Below, one piece after another: positions 42,581 to 50,980 of a stretch of 64,000 nucleotides of DNA (position 1 is its first letter; each line of letters begins with the position of its first letter). The notes under the pieces were generated by a model. That model made no database searches and was not told the origin of the DNA. It worked only from the letters and a program-made list of their open reading frames with translations. The position numbers and the translations under genes were made by a program. Source of the stretch: Streptomyces aureoverticillatus (GTDB lineage Bacteria > Actinomycetota > Actinomycetes > Streptomycetales > Streptomycetaceae); NCBI RefSeq assembly GCF_014649395.1, contig NZ_BMSY01000003.1, positions 434,001 through 498,000 of the forward strand, in the 5' to 3' direction.

Positions 42581-42913
42581 TCAGGCCTCGCGCGGCGAGA
42601 CCTCGCCCATCACGCCCCACCCGTCCATGCCGGGGATCTCCGTGCTGACGATCTGCGGGGTGCTGGCGATGGCGTACGACATGGTCTCCATCGCGGCCTT
42701 GAAGTGCGCGGACTCCACGTGCGCCGCGCCCGCCTCGCCGTCGCGGAAGCCCTCGACGAGGACGAACTGATGCGGGTTGTCCACGCTGCGGGACCACTCG
42801 AAGAACAGGTTGCCCGGCTCCTCGCGGGTGGCGCGCGTGAAGTCGCCGACGAGGTCGAGCCACTCCTCGCTGCGCTCGGGGCGGACGGTGAACTTTACGG
42901 TGATGAAGATCAT
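42581..42913 (-). CDS. Antibiotic biosynthesis monooxygenase (ABM) domain protein
   Basis: 110 residues, ferredoxin-like dimeric alpha/beta barrel of the ABM/YgiN group: ITVKFTVRPERSEEWLDLVG, PGNLFFEWSRSVDNPHQFVL and GEAGAAHVESAHFKAAMETM. Members are cofactor-free quinol/anthrone oxygenases or simple heme-type binding proteins; this one is single-copy and unlinked to a biosynthetic cluster. Confidence 0.9.
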   Translation of the reverse strand: MIFITVKFTVRPERSEEWLDLVGDFTRATREEPGNLFFEWSRSVDNPHQFVLVEGFRDGEAGAAHVESAHFKAAMETMSYAIASTPQIVSTEIPGMDGWGVMGEVSPREA

Positions 42914-42985
42914 GGGGTCGTTCCCTGTTCGCTGTGCAGTGCGTCTATGAACGTACCCCGTGGTCCCGGTATGGACTACTTGGGG

Positions 42986-43351
42986 CTACCTGGCCACGAA
43001 CTGCGTCAGTATCGCCTGCACCTCGTAGATGTCCACACCCTTGGTGAACGTCTTCTCGATCGGCACGGGGTTGCTGGAGATCCATATCTTCAGCTCCGCG
43101 TCGAGGTCGAAGTGGCCGGCGGTCTCGACGGAGAAGTGGGTGATGCTGCGGTAGGGCACCGAGTGGTACTCGACCTTCTTGCCGGTCATGCCCTGCTTGT
43201 CGACGAAGATCATGCGGCGGTCGGTGAGCAGGATGGTGTCGCGGATCAGCCGGTACGCGGCGTACACCTGCTCGCCGTGGCCCATGAGCCGCGCGTACTC
43301 CTGCTGAGCCGACGCCGGGTCGACGGTGTGGGCGTTTCCGAACAGCGCCAT
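42986..43351 (-). CDS. Bacterial PH domain protein (bPH_1)
   Basis: 121 residues from the ATG at 43351. The whole protein is a pleckstrin-homology-like domain: EQVYAAYRLIRDTILLTDRR, MIFVDKQGMTGKKVEYHSVP-YRSI, FSVETAGHFDLDAELKIWIS, and a C-terminal helix EVQAILTQFVA. Typical of the YvbH-like bacterial PH family, cytoplasmic, function unknown. Confidence 0.9.
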   Translation of the reverse strand: MALFGNAHTVDPASAQQEYARLMGHGEQVYAAYRLIRDTILLTDRRMIFVDKQGMTGKKVEYHSVPYRSITHFSVETAGHFDLDAELKIWISSNPVPIEKTFTKGVDIYEVQAILTQFVAR

Positions 43352-43413
43352 GTCAGGCCCCCCTCGTGTGACGATGCGTCCACCGGCAACCGTACGTGAC
43401 CTCGGCATGATCG

Positions 43414-43438
43414 AGCCCGTCCGGCGGTTGAGGACGAG
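43414..43438. repeat. Copy of the 25-bp intergenic repeat
   Basis: AGCCCGTCCGGCGGTTGAGG and five more bases; one mismatch (G for A) against the copies at 10529 and 20367. It lies in the 152-bp gap between the PH-domain and MarR genes. Confidence 0.85.
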
Positions 43439-43503
43439 CGCGCAGCGCGATCGGCGGAGGCAGCTTCCACCCGCACGGAACGCCCGCTGACGGGGCCCGC
43501 GGC

Positions 43504-43989
43504 CTACGCCTTCTGCCGTGCCCGCCGCGCCGGGCGCGGGCTCTCCGCCGGAGCGGCCAGGTGCCCCTCGACCAGCCGGTTGAGCGCCCGCAGCAGCGCG
43601 GTGCGGTCGGTGGCCGACAGGGAGCCGAGGGCCTCCTCGTGCACGCGGTCCACGATCTCCTGGCTGCGCGCGGCGACCTTCGCCCCCGCCGCCGTCACGG
43701 CGATGATCCGGGCCCGCCGGTCCTGGCTGGACGGCCGCCGCTCGGCGAGCCCGGCCTGCTCCAGGGCGTCGACCGTCACGACCATCGTCGTCTTGTCCAT
43801 GTCCCCGATCTCGGCGAGCTGCGCCTGCGTGCGCTCCTCCTGGAGCGCGTGCACGAGCACGCAGTGCATGCGCGCCGTCAGGCCGATCTCGGCGAGGGCC
43901 GCCGCCATCTGCGTACGCAGGACGTGGCTCGTGTGGTCGAGCAGGAAGGACAGGTCCGGTTCCGTGCGGGCGGGTGCCATGGCGGTCAT
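43504..43989 (-). CDS. MarR-family regulator of the divergent MFS exporter
   Basis: 161 residues from the ATG at 43989. Winged HTH: AQLAEIGDMDKTTMVVTVDA followed by wing residues RRPSSQDRRARIIAVTAAG (the DxRxR wing of MarR proteins). The C-terminus is basic. The 132-bp intergenic region with an MFS gene contains an AGATAGT-N10-ACTATCT palindrome. Confidence 0.94.
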   Translation of the reverse strand: MTAMAPARTEPDLSFLLDHTSHVLRTQMAAALAEIGLTARMHCVLVHALQEERTQAQLAEIGDMDKTTMVVTVDALEQAGLAERRPSSQDRRARIIAVTAAGAKVAARSQEIVDRVHEEALGSLSATDRTALLRALNRLVEGHLAAPAESPRPARRARQKA

Positions 43990-44029
43990 GCCGTCAGCGT
44001 AACCGAGAAGACGGATGTGCGCCCGAGAT

Positions 44030-44053
44030 AGATAGTCTGCAACAAAACTATCT
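44030..44053. promoter_or_regulatory. MarR operator candidate
   Basis: AGATAGT (44030-44036) and ACTATCT (44047-44053), perfect 7-bp arms, 10-base spacer, in an AT-rich patch between the MarR and exporter starts. Size and position fit a MarR dimer site. Confidence 0.7.
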
Positions 44054-44121
44054 GCTACGGTCCTGAGTATTGGGCGGCCCGCAGCAGATCGAGGCCGCAC
44101 CCCGACCCACGGGAGACCCGC

Positions 44122-45579
44122 ATGTCCGCCCTCGCCCCCGCCTCCGAACGCCCACCGCTTACGGAAGAGCCCGCCCCCGCGGCCCGCCAGAAGCGCCTGG
44201 CCCTCGGCGTCATAGCCACCGGAATGCTCATGATCATCCTCGACGGATCGATCGTGACCGTCGCGATGCCCGCCATCCAGGAGGACCTGAACTTCACCCC
44301 GGCGGGCCTGAGTTGGGTGGTGAACGCGTACCTGATCGCGTTCGGCAGCCTGCTCCTGCTCGCGGGCCGCCTCGGCGACCTCATCGGCCGCAAGCGGATG
44401 TTCCTCGCGGGCATCGCGGTGTTCACGGCGGCCTCCGTGCTCGCGGGCTTCGCCACCGGCCCGGCGACCCTCATCGCCGCCCGCTTCCTCCAGGGCGTCG
44501 GCGGCGCGATGAGCTCGGCGGTCAGCCTCGGCATCCTCGTGACCCTGTTCACCGAGCCGCGGGAACGGGCCAAGGCGATCGCCGTGTTCAGCTTCACCGG
44601 CGCGGCGGGAGCCTCGCTCGGGCAGGTGCTCGGCGGCGTCCTGACCGACGCCCTCAGCTGGCACTGGATCTTCTTCATCAACCTGCCGATCGGCCTCGCC
44701 GCCCTGCTGCTCGCCGTGCCCGCGCTGCCCGCCGACCGCGGCCTCGGACTCCGGGCCGGGGCCGACGTCACCGGCGCGCTCCTGGTGACCTCGGGCCTGA
44801 TGGCCGGCATCTACAGCGTCGTCAAGGTGGAGGAGCACGGCTGGGTCTCCGGCCACACCCTCGGCCTCGGCGCCCTGGCCCTCGCCCTGCTCGGCGCGTT
44901 CGGCTTCCGCCAGACCAGGGCCCGCACCCCGCTGCTGCCCCCGCGCGTGCTCCGCTCGCGCAGCGTGACCGGCGCGAACGTCGTCCAACTCCTCATGGTC
45001 GCCGCGCTGTTCTCCTTCCAGGTCCTGGTGGCCCTGTACCTGCAGAACGTGCGCGGCTACGGCGCCCTTGGCACCGGACTCGCCATGCTCCCCGCGGCCG
45101 TCGTCATCGGCGCGGTGTCGCTGGGCGTCTCGGCCCGCCTGAACGCCCGCTTCGGCGAGCGCAACGTACTGCTCGCCGGACTGCTGCTGCTCATGGCCAT
45201 GCTCGGCCTGCTCGCCCGCCTCCCCGTGCACGCGAACTACGCCCTCGACCTGCTGCCCGTCATGCTCCTGGCCGCGGGCTTCGGCCTGGCCCTGCCCGCG
45301 CTCACCACGCTCGGCATGTCCGGCGCCCGCGAGGACGACGCGGGCCTCGCCTCGGGCCTGTTCAACACCACCCAGCAGATCGGCGGCGCCCTCGGCGTGG
45401 CCGTCCTGTCGACCCTCGCCGCCTCCCGCACGGAAGCCCGCCTGACCGCGGGCGAGCCCCGCGCCGAGGCCCTGACGTCCGGCTACCACCTGGCCTTCAC
45501 GGTCGGCGCGGGCCTCCTGGTCGCGGCCTTCGCGGTGGCGGTGACGGTGCTGCGGCGCGGGACGGCCGCCGGGAAGTAG
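44122..45579 (+). CDS. MFS drug exporter, DHA2 type
   Basis: 485 residues, 14 predicted membrane helices. Helix 1 contains IILDGSIVTVAMPAIQEDLN, motif A AGRLGDLIGRKRMFLAG, and motif C region FSFTGAAGASLGQVLGGVLT. Substrate unknown; regulated most likely by the divergent MarR protein through the palindrome at 44030-44053. Confidence 0.93.
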   Translation: MSALAPASERPPLTEEPAPAARQKRLALGVIATGMLMIILDGSIVTVAMPAIQEDLNFTPAGLSWVVNAYLIAFGSLLLLAGRLGDLIGRKRMFLAGIAVFTAASVLAGFATGPATLIAARFLQGVGGAMSSAVSLGILVTLFTEPRERAKAIAVFSFTGAAGASLGQVLGGVLTDALSWHWIFFINLPIGLAALLLAVPALPADRGLGLRAGADVTGALLVTSGLMAGIYSVVKVEEHGWVSGHTLGLGALALALLGAFGFRQTRARTPLLPPRVLRSRSVTGANVVQLLMVAALFSFQVLVALYLQNVRGYGALGTGLAMLPAAVVIGAVSLGVSARLNARFGERNVLLAGLLLLMAMLGLLARLPVHANYALDLLPVMLLAAGFGLALPALTTLGMSGAREDDAGLASGLFNTTQQIGGALGVAVLSTLAASRTEARLTAGEPRAEALTSGYHLAFTVGAGLLVAAFAVAVTVLRRGTAAGK

Positions 45580-45629
45580 GCGACCCCTAGGCTGCGTTGT
45601 GCAGACACGCACACCGATCCAGGCGCACA

Positions 45630-45684
45630 GCGGCACGAGACGAAGCGGCACGAAACGAAGCGGTACGAAGCGGTACGAAACGAA
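45630..45684. repeat. 15-bp tandem repeat in the PPOX gene leader
   Basis: Units GCGGCACGAGACGAA (45630-45644), GCGGCACGAAACGAA (45645-45659), a 10-bp partial GCGGTACGAA (45660-45669) and GCGGTACGAAACGAA (45670-45684). The array runs into the ribosome site (GAAGGGGA) of the gene at 45696. Confidence 0.92.
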
Positions 45685-45695
45685 GGGGACCCCCG

Positions 45696-46124
45696 ATGGC
45701 TCTCACCCAAGAAGAACGCGAACAGTTCCTGGCCGAGCCGCACATCGCGGCGCTCGCCGTGGACTCCGGCAAGGACGACCGGGCGCCGCTCACCGTGCCC
45801 ATCTGGTACCAGTACGAGCCCGGCGGCGATGTCTGGATCATGACGGGCCGGGACTCGCGCAAGGGCCGTCTGATCGCCGCGGCGGGCCGCTTCTCGCTCA
45901 TGGTCGAGCGCCTCGAGCCGACGATCCGGTACGTCTCCGTCGAGGGCCCCGTCGTCGCCACGGAGCCCGCGACCCGCGAACTGCTGCGGGAGATCTCCGC
46001 CCGCTATCTTCCGGCCGAGAAGGTCGACGGGTACGTCGACATGGCGTGGAAGGAGCACGGCGAGCAGGTGGTCATCCGGCTCCGTCCGGAGCGCTGGGTG
46101 TCGTCGGACCTCGGCTCGATCTGA
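45696..46124 (+). CDS. Pyridoxamine 5'-phosphate oxidase-like FMN/F420-binding protein
   Basis: 142 residues from the ATG at 45696, preceded by GAAGGGGA. Split-barrel PPOX fold: EREQFLAEPHIAALAVDSGK, RAPLTVPIWYQYEPGGDVWI, TGRDSRKGRLIAAAGRFSLM and VSVEGPVVATE. Such small actinobacterial proteins bind FMN, F420 or heme and reduce or sequester small molecules. Its 3' end overlaps the convergent rhomboid-like gene by 53 bp. Confidence 0.9.
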   Translation: MALTQEEREQFLAEPHIAALAVDSGKDDRAPLTVPIWYQYEPGGDVWIMTGRDSRKGRLIAAAGRFSLMVERLEPTIRYVSVEGPVVATEPATRELLREISARYLPAEKVDGYVDMAWKEHGEQVVIRLRPERWVSSDLGSI

Positions 46125-46815
46125 TGCCTCCGGGCCCCGGACCGGCACCGTCGTCCTGACGGAACTCGCCCGGCCGGCGCCACTCCTGCACCAGCGCGAC
46201 GGCGGCGACGAGGACGAAGGCGACCAGGTGCTCCCGCCCGGCGAGGTTCGGTTTCAGGAACGAGCCCACCACCGTCGGGACGACGGTCGCCAGGCACAGG
46301 ACGGGCGCCCGCAGCCGCACCGACAGATACGTGAAGAGCCCGAGCACGGCCGCGGACGCCCCGGTGTCCACGTCGTGCGCGTACTCGGCCGGCACCCCCG
46401 CGAAGTGGTCGGGCCCGATGGCCACCATGACCCGCGCGGAGAGGGTGCCGGCCAGCGTCGCGGCGTACCCGACGAGCACGGTCCTCCTCCAGCCGAGCAG
46501 CAGCTGGGCGAGGCCGAGCGACAGGATCAGCCGCGGCAGCCCGCCCCACGGCGGCTGGTCCCGCGTCGGCACGAGGACGGAGAGGGGCGTGCGCAGCAGC
46601 GAGACCCACAGCGGCTGATCCGCGCGGACCTCGCTGAGCAGACGTACGTACCGGTCGGTGGACGCCATCTCCTGGAGCCCGTGCAGGCCGATCATGGCGA
46701 CGCTCGCCGCCACCGCGAGCGCCACCCCGGCCAGGCGCCGCGCCCGCAGCTCCCGCCAGGAGGCGACCGCCACCGCCTGCCACTCCGCGCGCAGCACGCG
46801 CCGTACGCCGAGCAT
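46072..46815 (-). CDS. Rhomboid-like integral membrane protein (likely inactive)
   Basis: 247 residues with about six hydrophobic helices (LAGVALAVAASVAMIGLHGL, LPRLILSLGLAQLLLGW, LVGYAATLAGTLSARV, AVLGLFTYLSV, LATVVPTVVGSFL, LVAFVLVAAVALVQEW). The TGASAAVLG segment sits where active rhomboids have GxSG, but the Ser context and a later catalytic His are not clearly preserved. Streptomyces encode several such proteins annotated rhomboid-like. The C-terminus overlaps the convergent PPOX gene, so a shorter product is possible. Confidence 0.7.
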   Translation of the reverse strand: MLGVRRVLRAEWQAVAVASWRELRARRLAGVALAVAASVAMIGLHGLQEMASTDRYVRLLSEVRADQPLWVSLLRTPLSVLVPTRDQPPWGGLPRLILSLGLAQLLLGWRRTVLVGYAATLAGTLSARVMVAIGPDHFAGVPAEYAHDVDTGASAAVLGLFTYLSVRLRAPVLCLATVVPTVVGSFLKPNLAGREHLVAFVLVAAVALVQEWRRPGEFRQDDGAGPGPGGIRSSRGPTTPSAPDGAG

Positions 46816-46883
46816 CGGCCGATCGTCCTCTTATGTCCCCAGTGTGGCTGTCTGTCGGGGCAAGGTTAGATCACGGGCTGCGC

Positions 46884-48497
46884 CTACTTGGCGGCGAAGC
46901 CGTACACCATGACCGGCTTCCGGCCCGAGGAGCCGGAGTACGCGAGCAGGTCGTTGCTGAGGTACAGCTTTCCGTCGGTGTAGAGCAGCTCGGAGCGCAG
47001 GGGGAGCAGGCCGGCCCTGGCGCCGGCGTCGAGCAGGACGGTCTGCTTCTTCGTCCTGCCGTCGACGGACACCACCTGGGTGAACGGGGCGCTCTTGTAG
47101 ACGAGGAGGTTCCCGCCGTCCATGCGGATGGGGAAGACCGGGTAGTTGTCGCCGCCCTCGATCCGCTCGCCGGTGGTCTTCCCGGTGGCCAGGGAGAAGG
47201 CCACGATGTCGTTCGTCGAGAAGAACTTCTTGTCGTCGCGCCGCGCGGTCGCCACGTACAGCTTGCCGTTGCCCGCGGTGATGCCCCGGCAGTCCTGGAT
47301 GATCGACTGGGTGCCGCACTCGTGCATGTACCGGCCGTCGGTGAGCGCGATCTTCGTACGCAGCCTTCCGCGCTCGTCGAGGGAGAAGACGTCCGTCGCG
47401 CCGGACGCGGAGACCTCGCCGGAGTCCAGGGCGAGCACCACCGGCCGGTTGGAGACGACGCTCGGGGTGTTGACGCCTTCGGGCAGCTTGTAGCTCCACT
47501 TCGGCTTGCCCGAGGCCGGGTCGAGCACCTCGACCTGGTACCGCTGCGCGCCGAGCTCTCCGCATCCGCGGACCGCCACCAGCCGGTCTTCGTCGCCGCT
47601 GTAGCCGATGTCCCGGCACCGCTCGCCCGGCTTCGGCTTCCACAGGAGCCTGCCGGTGCGCAGGTCGAAGGCCGCGCCGCCGTACAGGCCGCCGACGGCG
47701 ACCGTGTCACCGCTGATCGTGGCCTGGTTGAAGGCCGTCTTCTCCTTCTGGTAGCCGACGCCGACCGACTTGGTCCACAGCTTCTTGCCGTTGTCGACGT
47801 CGAAGGCCATGACCTGCGTGCAGGGCATGCGGGCGCCGTTCTCGTCCTGCCGGGTGGCCTGGACGACCACCACGGCGATGTTGCCCTTGCCCATGGTCGG
47901 GGAGCCCGCGCAGGACATGCCGGGCTTGGGGAGCTTCCACACGTCCTTGCCCGTGCCGGCGTCCAGGCCGGTGATGTGGTCGACGGACGCCTTGGCGTAG
48001 ATCTTGTCGGTGAGCCAGGAGCCCTTGACCTGCCAGGTGCTGTAGTCGCCGCCCTTGGGGACGTCGGGCTGCGGGGCGGAGCCCTTGAAATAGGCCTTCG
48101 GGTTGGCGGGCACCTTCTCCCGCGGCTTCTCGTACGCGGGCCCGGCGCCGTCGTCGCTCGGCCTGGCCGCGGTCTTGTCCTTGGCGCCGTCGTCACCCCG
48201 GTCCGCGGCGTACCAGACGCCGCCGCCGACGATCACGGCGATGGCGAGGACCGCGGAGGCGATGATCGCGAGGCGGCCCCGGGAGCCTCTGGACCCGCCG
48301 GGGGGCGGGGTGGCGGGCCCGGGGACCGGCTGGTGGGCCTGGGGCGGCCCGAAGCCGTCGGCCGGCGGGGGCACGGGCGGGCCGAACCCGGCCGGATGGG
48401 CGGGCGGCGGCGGGCCGAAGGAGCCCGGCGGCCGGCCGTGCGGTTGCCCCTGCGAGGGCTGGTCGGGGGAGGGCGAGGAAGAGGACGGGTGGGACAT
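46884..48497 (-). CDS. Membrane-anchored PQQ-type beta-propeller protein (copy 1)
   Basis: 537 residues (ATG at 48497; the adjacent ATG at 48500 is equally possible). A Pro/Gly-rich cytoplasmic N-terminus (~90 residues of GFGPPxxPPAD type), one membrane helix (LAIIASAVLAIAVIVGGGVW), then an extracytoplasmic eight-bladed-type propeller of PQQ-like repeats (DAGTGKDVWKLPKPG; DLRTGRLLWKPKPG; DPASGKPKWSYKLPE). No dehydrogenase catalytic residues were recognised; likely a scaffold or ligand-binding protein. Paralog of the next gene upstream. Confidence 0.87.
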   Translation of the reverse strand: MSHPSSSSPSPDQPSQGQPHGRPPGSFGPPPPAHPAGFGPPVPPPADGFGPPQAHQPVPGPATPPPGGSRGSRGRLAIIASAVLAIAVIVGGGVWYAADRGDDGAKDKTAARPSDDGAGPAYEKPREKVPANPKAYFKGSAPQPDVPKGGDYSTWQVKGSWLTDKIYAKASVDHITGLDAGTGKDVWKLPKPGMSCAGSPTMGKGNIAVVVVQATRQDENGARMPCTQVMAFDVDNGKKLWTKSVGVGYQKEKTAFNQATISGDTVAVGGLYGGAAFDLRTGRLLWKPKPGERCRDIGYSGDEDRLVAVRGCGELGAQRYQVEVLDPASGKPKWSYKLPEGVNTPSVVSNRPVVLALDSGEVSASGATDVFSLDERGRLRTKIALTDGRYMHECGTQSIIQDCRGITAGNGKLYVATARRDDKKFFSTNDIVAFSLATGKTTGERIEGGDNYPVFPIRMDGGNLLVYKSAPFTQVVSVDGRTKKQTVLLDAGARAGLLPLRSELLYTDGKLYLSNDLLAYSGSSGRKPVMVYGFAAK

Positions 48498-48503
48498 CAT
48501 CGC

Positions 48504-48657
48504 TCCATGGAGGGGACGGGAGCGCCCCGAAGGGGCGCGGGGCTGTATCGACATGCGGCTCCGCCGCGGGGCTCGACCAGCCACCATGGCGCCGCAGCCG
48601 GGCGACGGCACAGCGCGGCCCCGCGGCACGCGGGCGTGGCCAGCCGAGAGACAGGCG
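48504..48657. other. Intergenic region between propeller paralogs with common Streptomyces repeats
   Basis: No gene. It contains GCGCCCCGAAGGGGCGCGGG, a small hairpin, and GCGGCTCCGCCGCGGGGC with a GACCAGCCACCATGG-like stretch; related sequences are widespread between Streptomyces genes. Likely a terminator and spacer. Confidence 0.5.
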
Positions 48658-50253
48658 TCACCGCCCGTACGAGAGCATCCGCCCCTTCCCCTCGTCGCCC
48701 TCGGAGCCGTGGGCCCTGCCGTCCAGGCGGGGGGACGTGACGTAGAACCGCCCGTCGGCGTACAGCGTGTGGCCGGCGAACATGAACGTCTCGGTCTTGC
48801 GGGCGGCGGAGGTGTGCCGGAGCAGCACGTCCGGCTTGCCGCCGCGCGGACCGAACCGCAGCACCCGCCCGTTCTTCTCGCCCGAGGGGCGGGCGTAGGC
48901 GATGACGCCGGGGCGCCCCTTGCCGCTCACGGGCACCGGCTGGAGCTGTCGGCCGCCCCACGACTCGGACCACTTGACGTTCCCTCCGGCCAGGTCGAAG
49001 GCGACGAGCTTGTTGGGTCCGAGGGTGTCCTTGGGCTTGCTCGCGAGGTACAGCGTGTCGCCCTCGACGACGCCTCCGGGGCAGTTCTGCACGCCTTCGC
49101 CGGAGTCACCGGCGCCCGCGCACTGCTCGAACTCGGTCTTGCCGCCGCCGAGCTCGATCCAGGAGCGCTGGCGGCCCTGCTCGTCGACGGCGGCGACGGC
49201 CCAGTTGTCGTAGTCGTTGCGCTTGCGCAGGGAGACGACGACGGGGTCCACGGAGTAGACCTTGTCGATGGACCACCCCTTCTTGCTCCGGTAGGTCCAC
49301 TCGACCTTGCCGGTACGGGGATCGAGCTTCCGCAGCCGGCCGTGCTGGGTGGGCGTCATGGCGGCGCAGCCCTGTACCTGGAGCAGCTTGCTGCCGCCCG
49401 CGACGCCTTTCAGGAAGCAGGCCCCCTCACGCTGCGGCTTGGTGCTGAACAGCCGCTTGCCGTCCCGTACGCGGTAGGCGTGGGCGGTGGAGTCCTGGTC
49501 GACCATGACGGTGGAGCCGGAGATCGCGACGTGCGTCATGGTGGTGCCGTCCGACAGATCGTGCTCGACGAGCTTCTTGTGCCAGCCCTTCTTGCCGGTC
49601 TTCAGGTCGATCATCTGGAGCTGGTCGCACTTGACGCTCTGCTTGGCCTTGCTCGTCGTGTAGACGACGACGACCTTGCCGTCGGGCGAGGCGTTCACGG
49701 GGGTGTCGCACACCGCGCCGGGCAGCCGCACCGACCACGCCTTCGTGCCGTCGGCGGACTTGAAGGCGGTGACCTCGTCGTACGTCGCCTGGGCCACGAT
49801 GTCGCCCTCGCGCCACAGGTCGTACAGGATCGTGCCCTTGCCGGGCAGCTTCACGTCGTCGAAGCCGAGCCAGGCCCTGGCCTCACCTGGCTTGCGCCCG
49901 GCGTTGACGTCGATGCCGCGGCTCTCGCGGTCGTCGTCGGCGCCGGGCCCGGCGGTCTCCTGTCCGCCGCCGCCCGTGGAACTCTCCGGCCCCTGCGACG
50001 AGTTGGAGGGGGCCGCGGCGGGTTCACGGGAACCACCGCCCTCACCGTCGCCGTCTCCCCGCGTGGCGAGGAAGACGCCGCCACCGACGAGGGCCAGGGC
50101 GAGGACGGCGGCACCGACGCCCAGCGCGCGGGTGCGGGCCGTACCTCCCGTACGGACGGCGGGCTCGGGCTGGGCATAGGGGTTACCGGGCACCGGCCGG
50201 TGCACCGGCTGCGGGGGCGGCACCCGCTCGGGCTCGTGATCGTGACTGACCAT
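48658..50253 (-). CDS. Membrane-anchored PQQ-type beta-propeller protein (copy 2)
   Basis: 531 residues from the ATG at 50253. Same layout as copy 1: Pro-rich N-terminus (VPPPQPVHRPVPGNPYAQPE), a membrane helix (ALGVGAAVLALALVGGGVFL), a Ser/Gly-rich linker, then propeller repeats (DLKTGKKGWHKKLVEHD; DPRTGKVEWTYRSKKGW; DLAGGNVKWSESW). Conserved cysteines (AVCDTP, VKCDQL, GACFLKG) may form disulfides. The two genes likely arose by duplication. Function unknown. Confidence 0.87.
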   Translation of the reverse strand: MVSHDHEPERVPPPQPVHRPVPGNPYAQPEPAVRTGGTARTRALGVGAAVLALALVGGGVFLATRGDGDGEGGGSREPAAAPSNSSQGPESSTGGGGQETAGPGADDDRESRGIDVNAGRKPGEARAWLGFDDVKLPGKGTILYDLWREGDIVAQATYDEVTAFKSADGTKAWSVRLPGAVCDTPVNASPDGKVVVVYTTSKAKQSVKCDQLQMIDLKTGKKGWHKKLVEHDLSDGTTMTHVAISGSTVMVDQDSTAHAYRVRDGKRLFSTKPQREGACFLKGVAGGSKLLQVQGCAAMTPTQHGRLRKLDPRTGKVEWTYRSKKGWSIDKVYSVDPVVVSLRKRNDYDNWAVAAVDEQGRQRSWIELGGGKTEFEQCAGAGDSGEGVQNCPGGVVEGDTLYLASKPKDTLGPNKLVAFDLAGGNVKWSESWGGRQLQPVPVSGKGRPGVIAYARPSGEKNGRVLRFGPRGGKPDVLLRHTSAARKTETFMFAGHTLYADGRFYVTSPRLDGRAHGSEGDEGKGRMLSYGR

Positions 50254-50285
50254 GACAAGAGTCTGGACCAAGTCGGGTTAGTTTT

Positions 50286-50311
50286 AGAGATACTTTCTAG
50301 AAAAAGTCTCT
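50286..50311. promoter_or_regulatory. AT-rich palindrome upstream of a TetR gene
   Basis: AGAGA (50286-50290) and TCTCT (50307-50311) flank a central perfect TTTCTAGAAA (50294-50303). It lies between the propeller gene start (50253, leftward) and the TetR start (50356). Candidate operator for both. Confidence 0.55.
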
Positions 50312-50355
50312 GGAGCTGGATCCTGGGCGGCGGATTCTGGACTACCCTCTTCCGC

Positions 50356-50952
50356 ATGGCGGGCAAGCAGCAGCGTGGCGAGGCCACCGTCGACCTGCTC
50401 CTCGACACGGCTCTGCGGGTGTACGCCGAGTCGGGCCGGCAGGGCTTCACGGTCAACGCGGTGACGGCGGCGAGCGGCGTCAGCTTCGGCAGCCTCTACC
50501 ACCACTTCGGCAGCTTCGACGGCCTGGCGGCCGCGCTGTACATCCGCTGCATGGACCAGCTCTGCGACCCGGTGGTGGCCGCGGTGACCCGCTCCCGCAC
50601 GGCCCGCACCGGCATCCGCGCCCTGGTCCGGGCCTACCTGGACTTCACCCGCGAGCACCGCGACGTGGCCCTCTTCCTGCACGCCTCCGTCCACTCCCGC
50701 TACCTCGCGGCCCACGCCCAGGAGGTCGTGGCGGCCAAGGAGGCCAAGTTCGCCCCCATCGCGGCCTGGCTGCACCCCCGCGTCGTCGCCGGTGAACTCG
50801 CCCCGCTCCCCGCCCACTTCATCGAGATCCTCGTCATGGGCCCGGTCGCGGAAACGGCCCAGCGCTGGCTGTCGACGACGTACGAGGTCGATCTGGACGA
50901 GGCGGTCCGCGTCCTGCCGGACCGGATCTGGCGGTCGTTGCGGCCGGATTAG
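50356..50952 (+). CDS. TetR-family regulator
   Basis: 198 residues from the ATG at 50356. HTH FTVNAVTAASGVSFGSLYHH followed by FGSFDGLAAALY; the remainder is a helical ligand domain (FTREHRDVALFLHASVHSRY). Divergent from the propeller gene, separated by an AT-rich palindrome, so that gene may be its target. Effector unknown. Confidence 0.92.
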   Translation: MAGKQQRGEATVDLLLDTALRVYAESGRQGFTVNAVTAASGVSFGSLYHHFGSFDGLAAALYIRCMDQLCDPVVAAVTRSRTARTGIRALVRAYLDFTREHRDVALFLHASVHSRYLAAHAQEVVAAKEAKFAPIAAWLHPRVVAGELAPLPAHFIEILVMGPVAETAQRWLSTTYEVDLDEAVRVLPDRIWRSLRPD

Positions 50953-50980
50953 GCGCGGGGCGGCTCCCGGTCGGCTCGGA

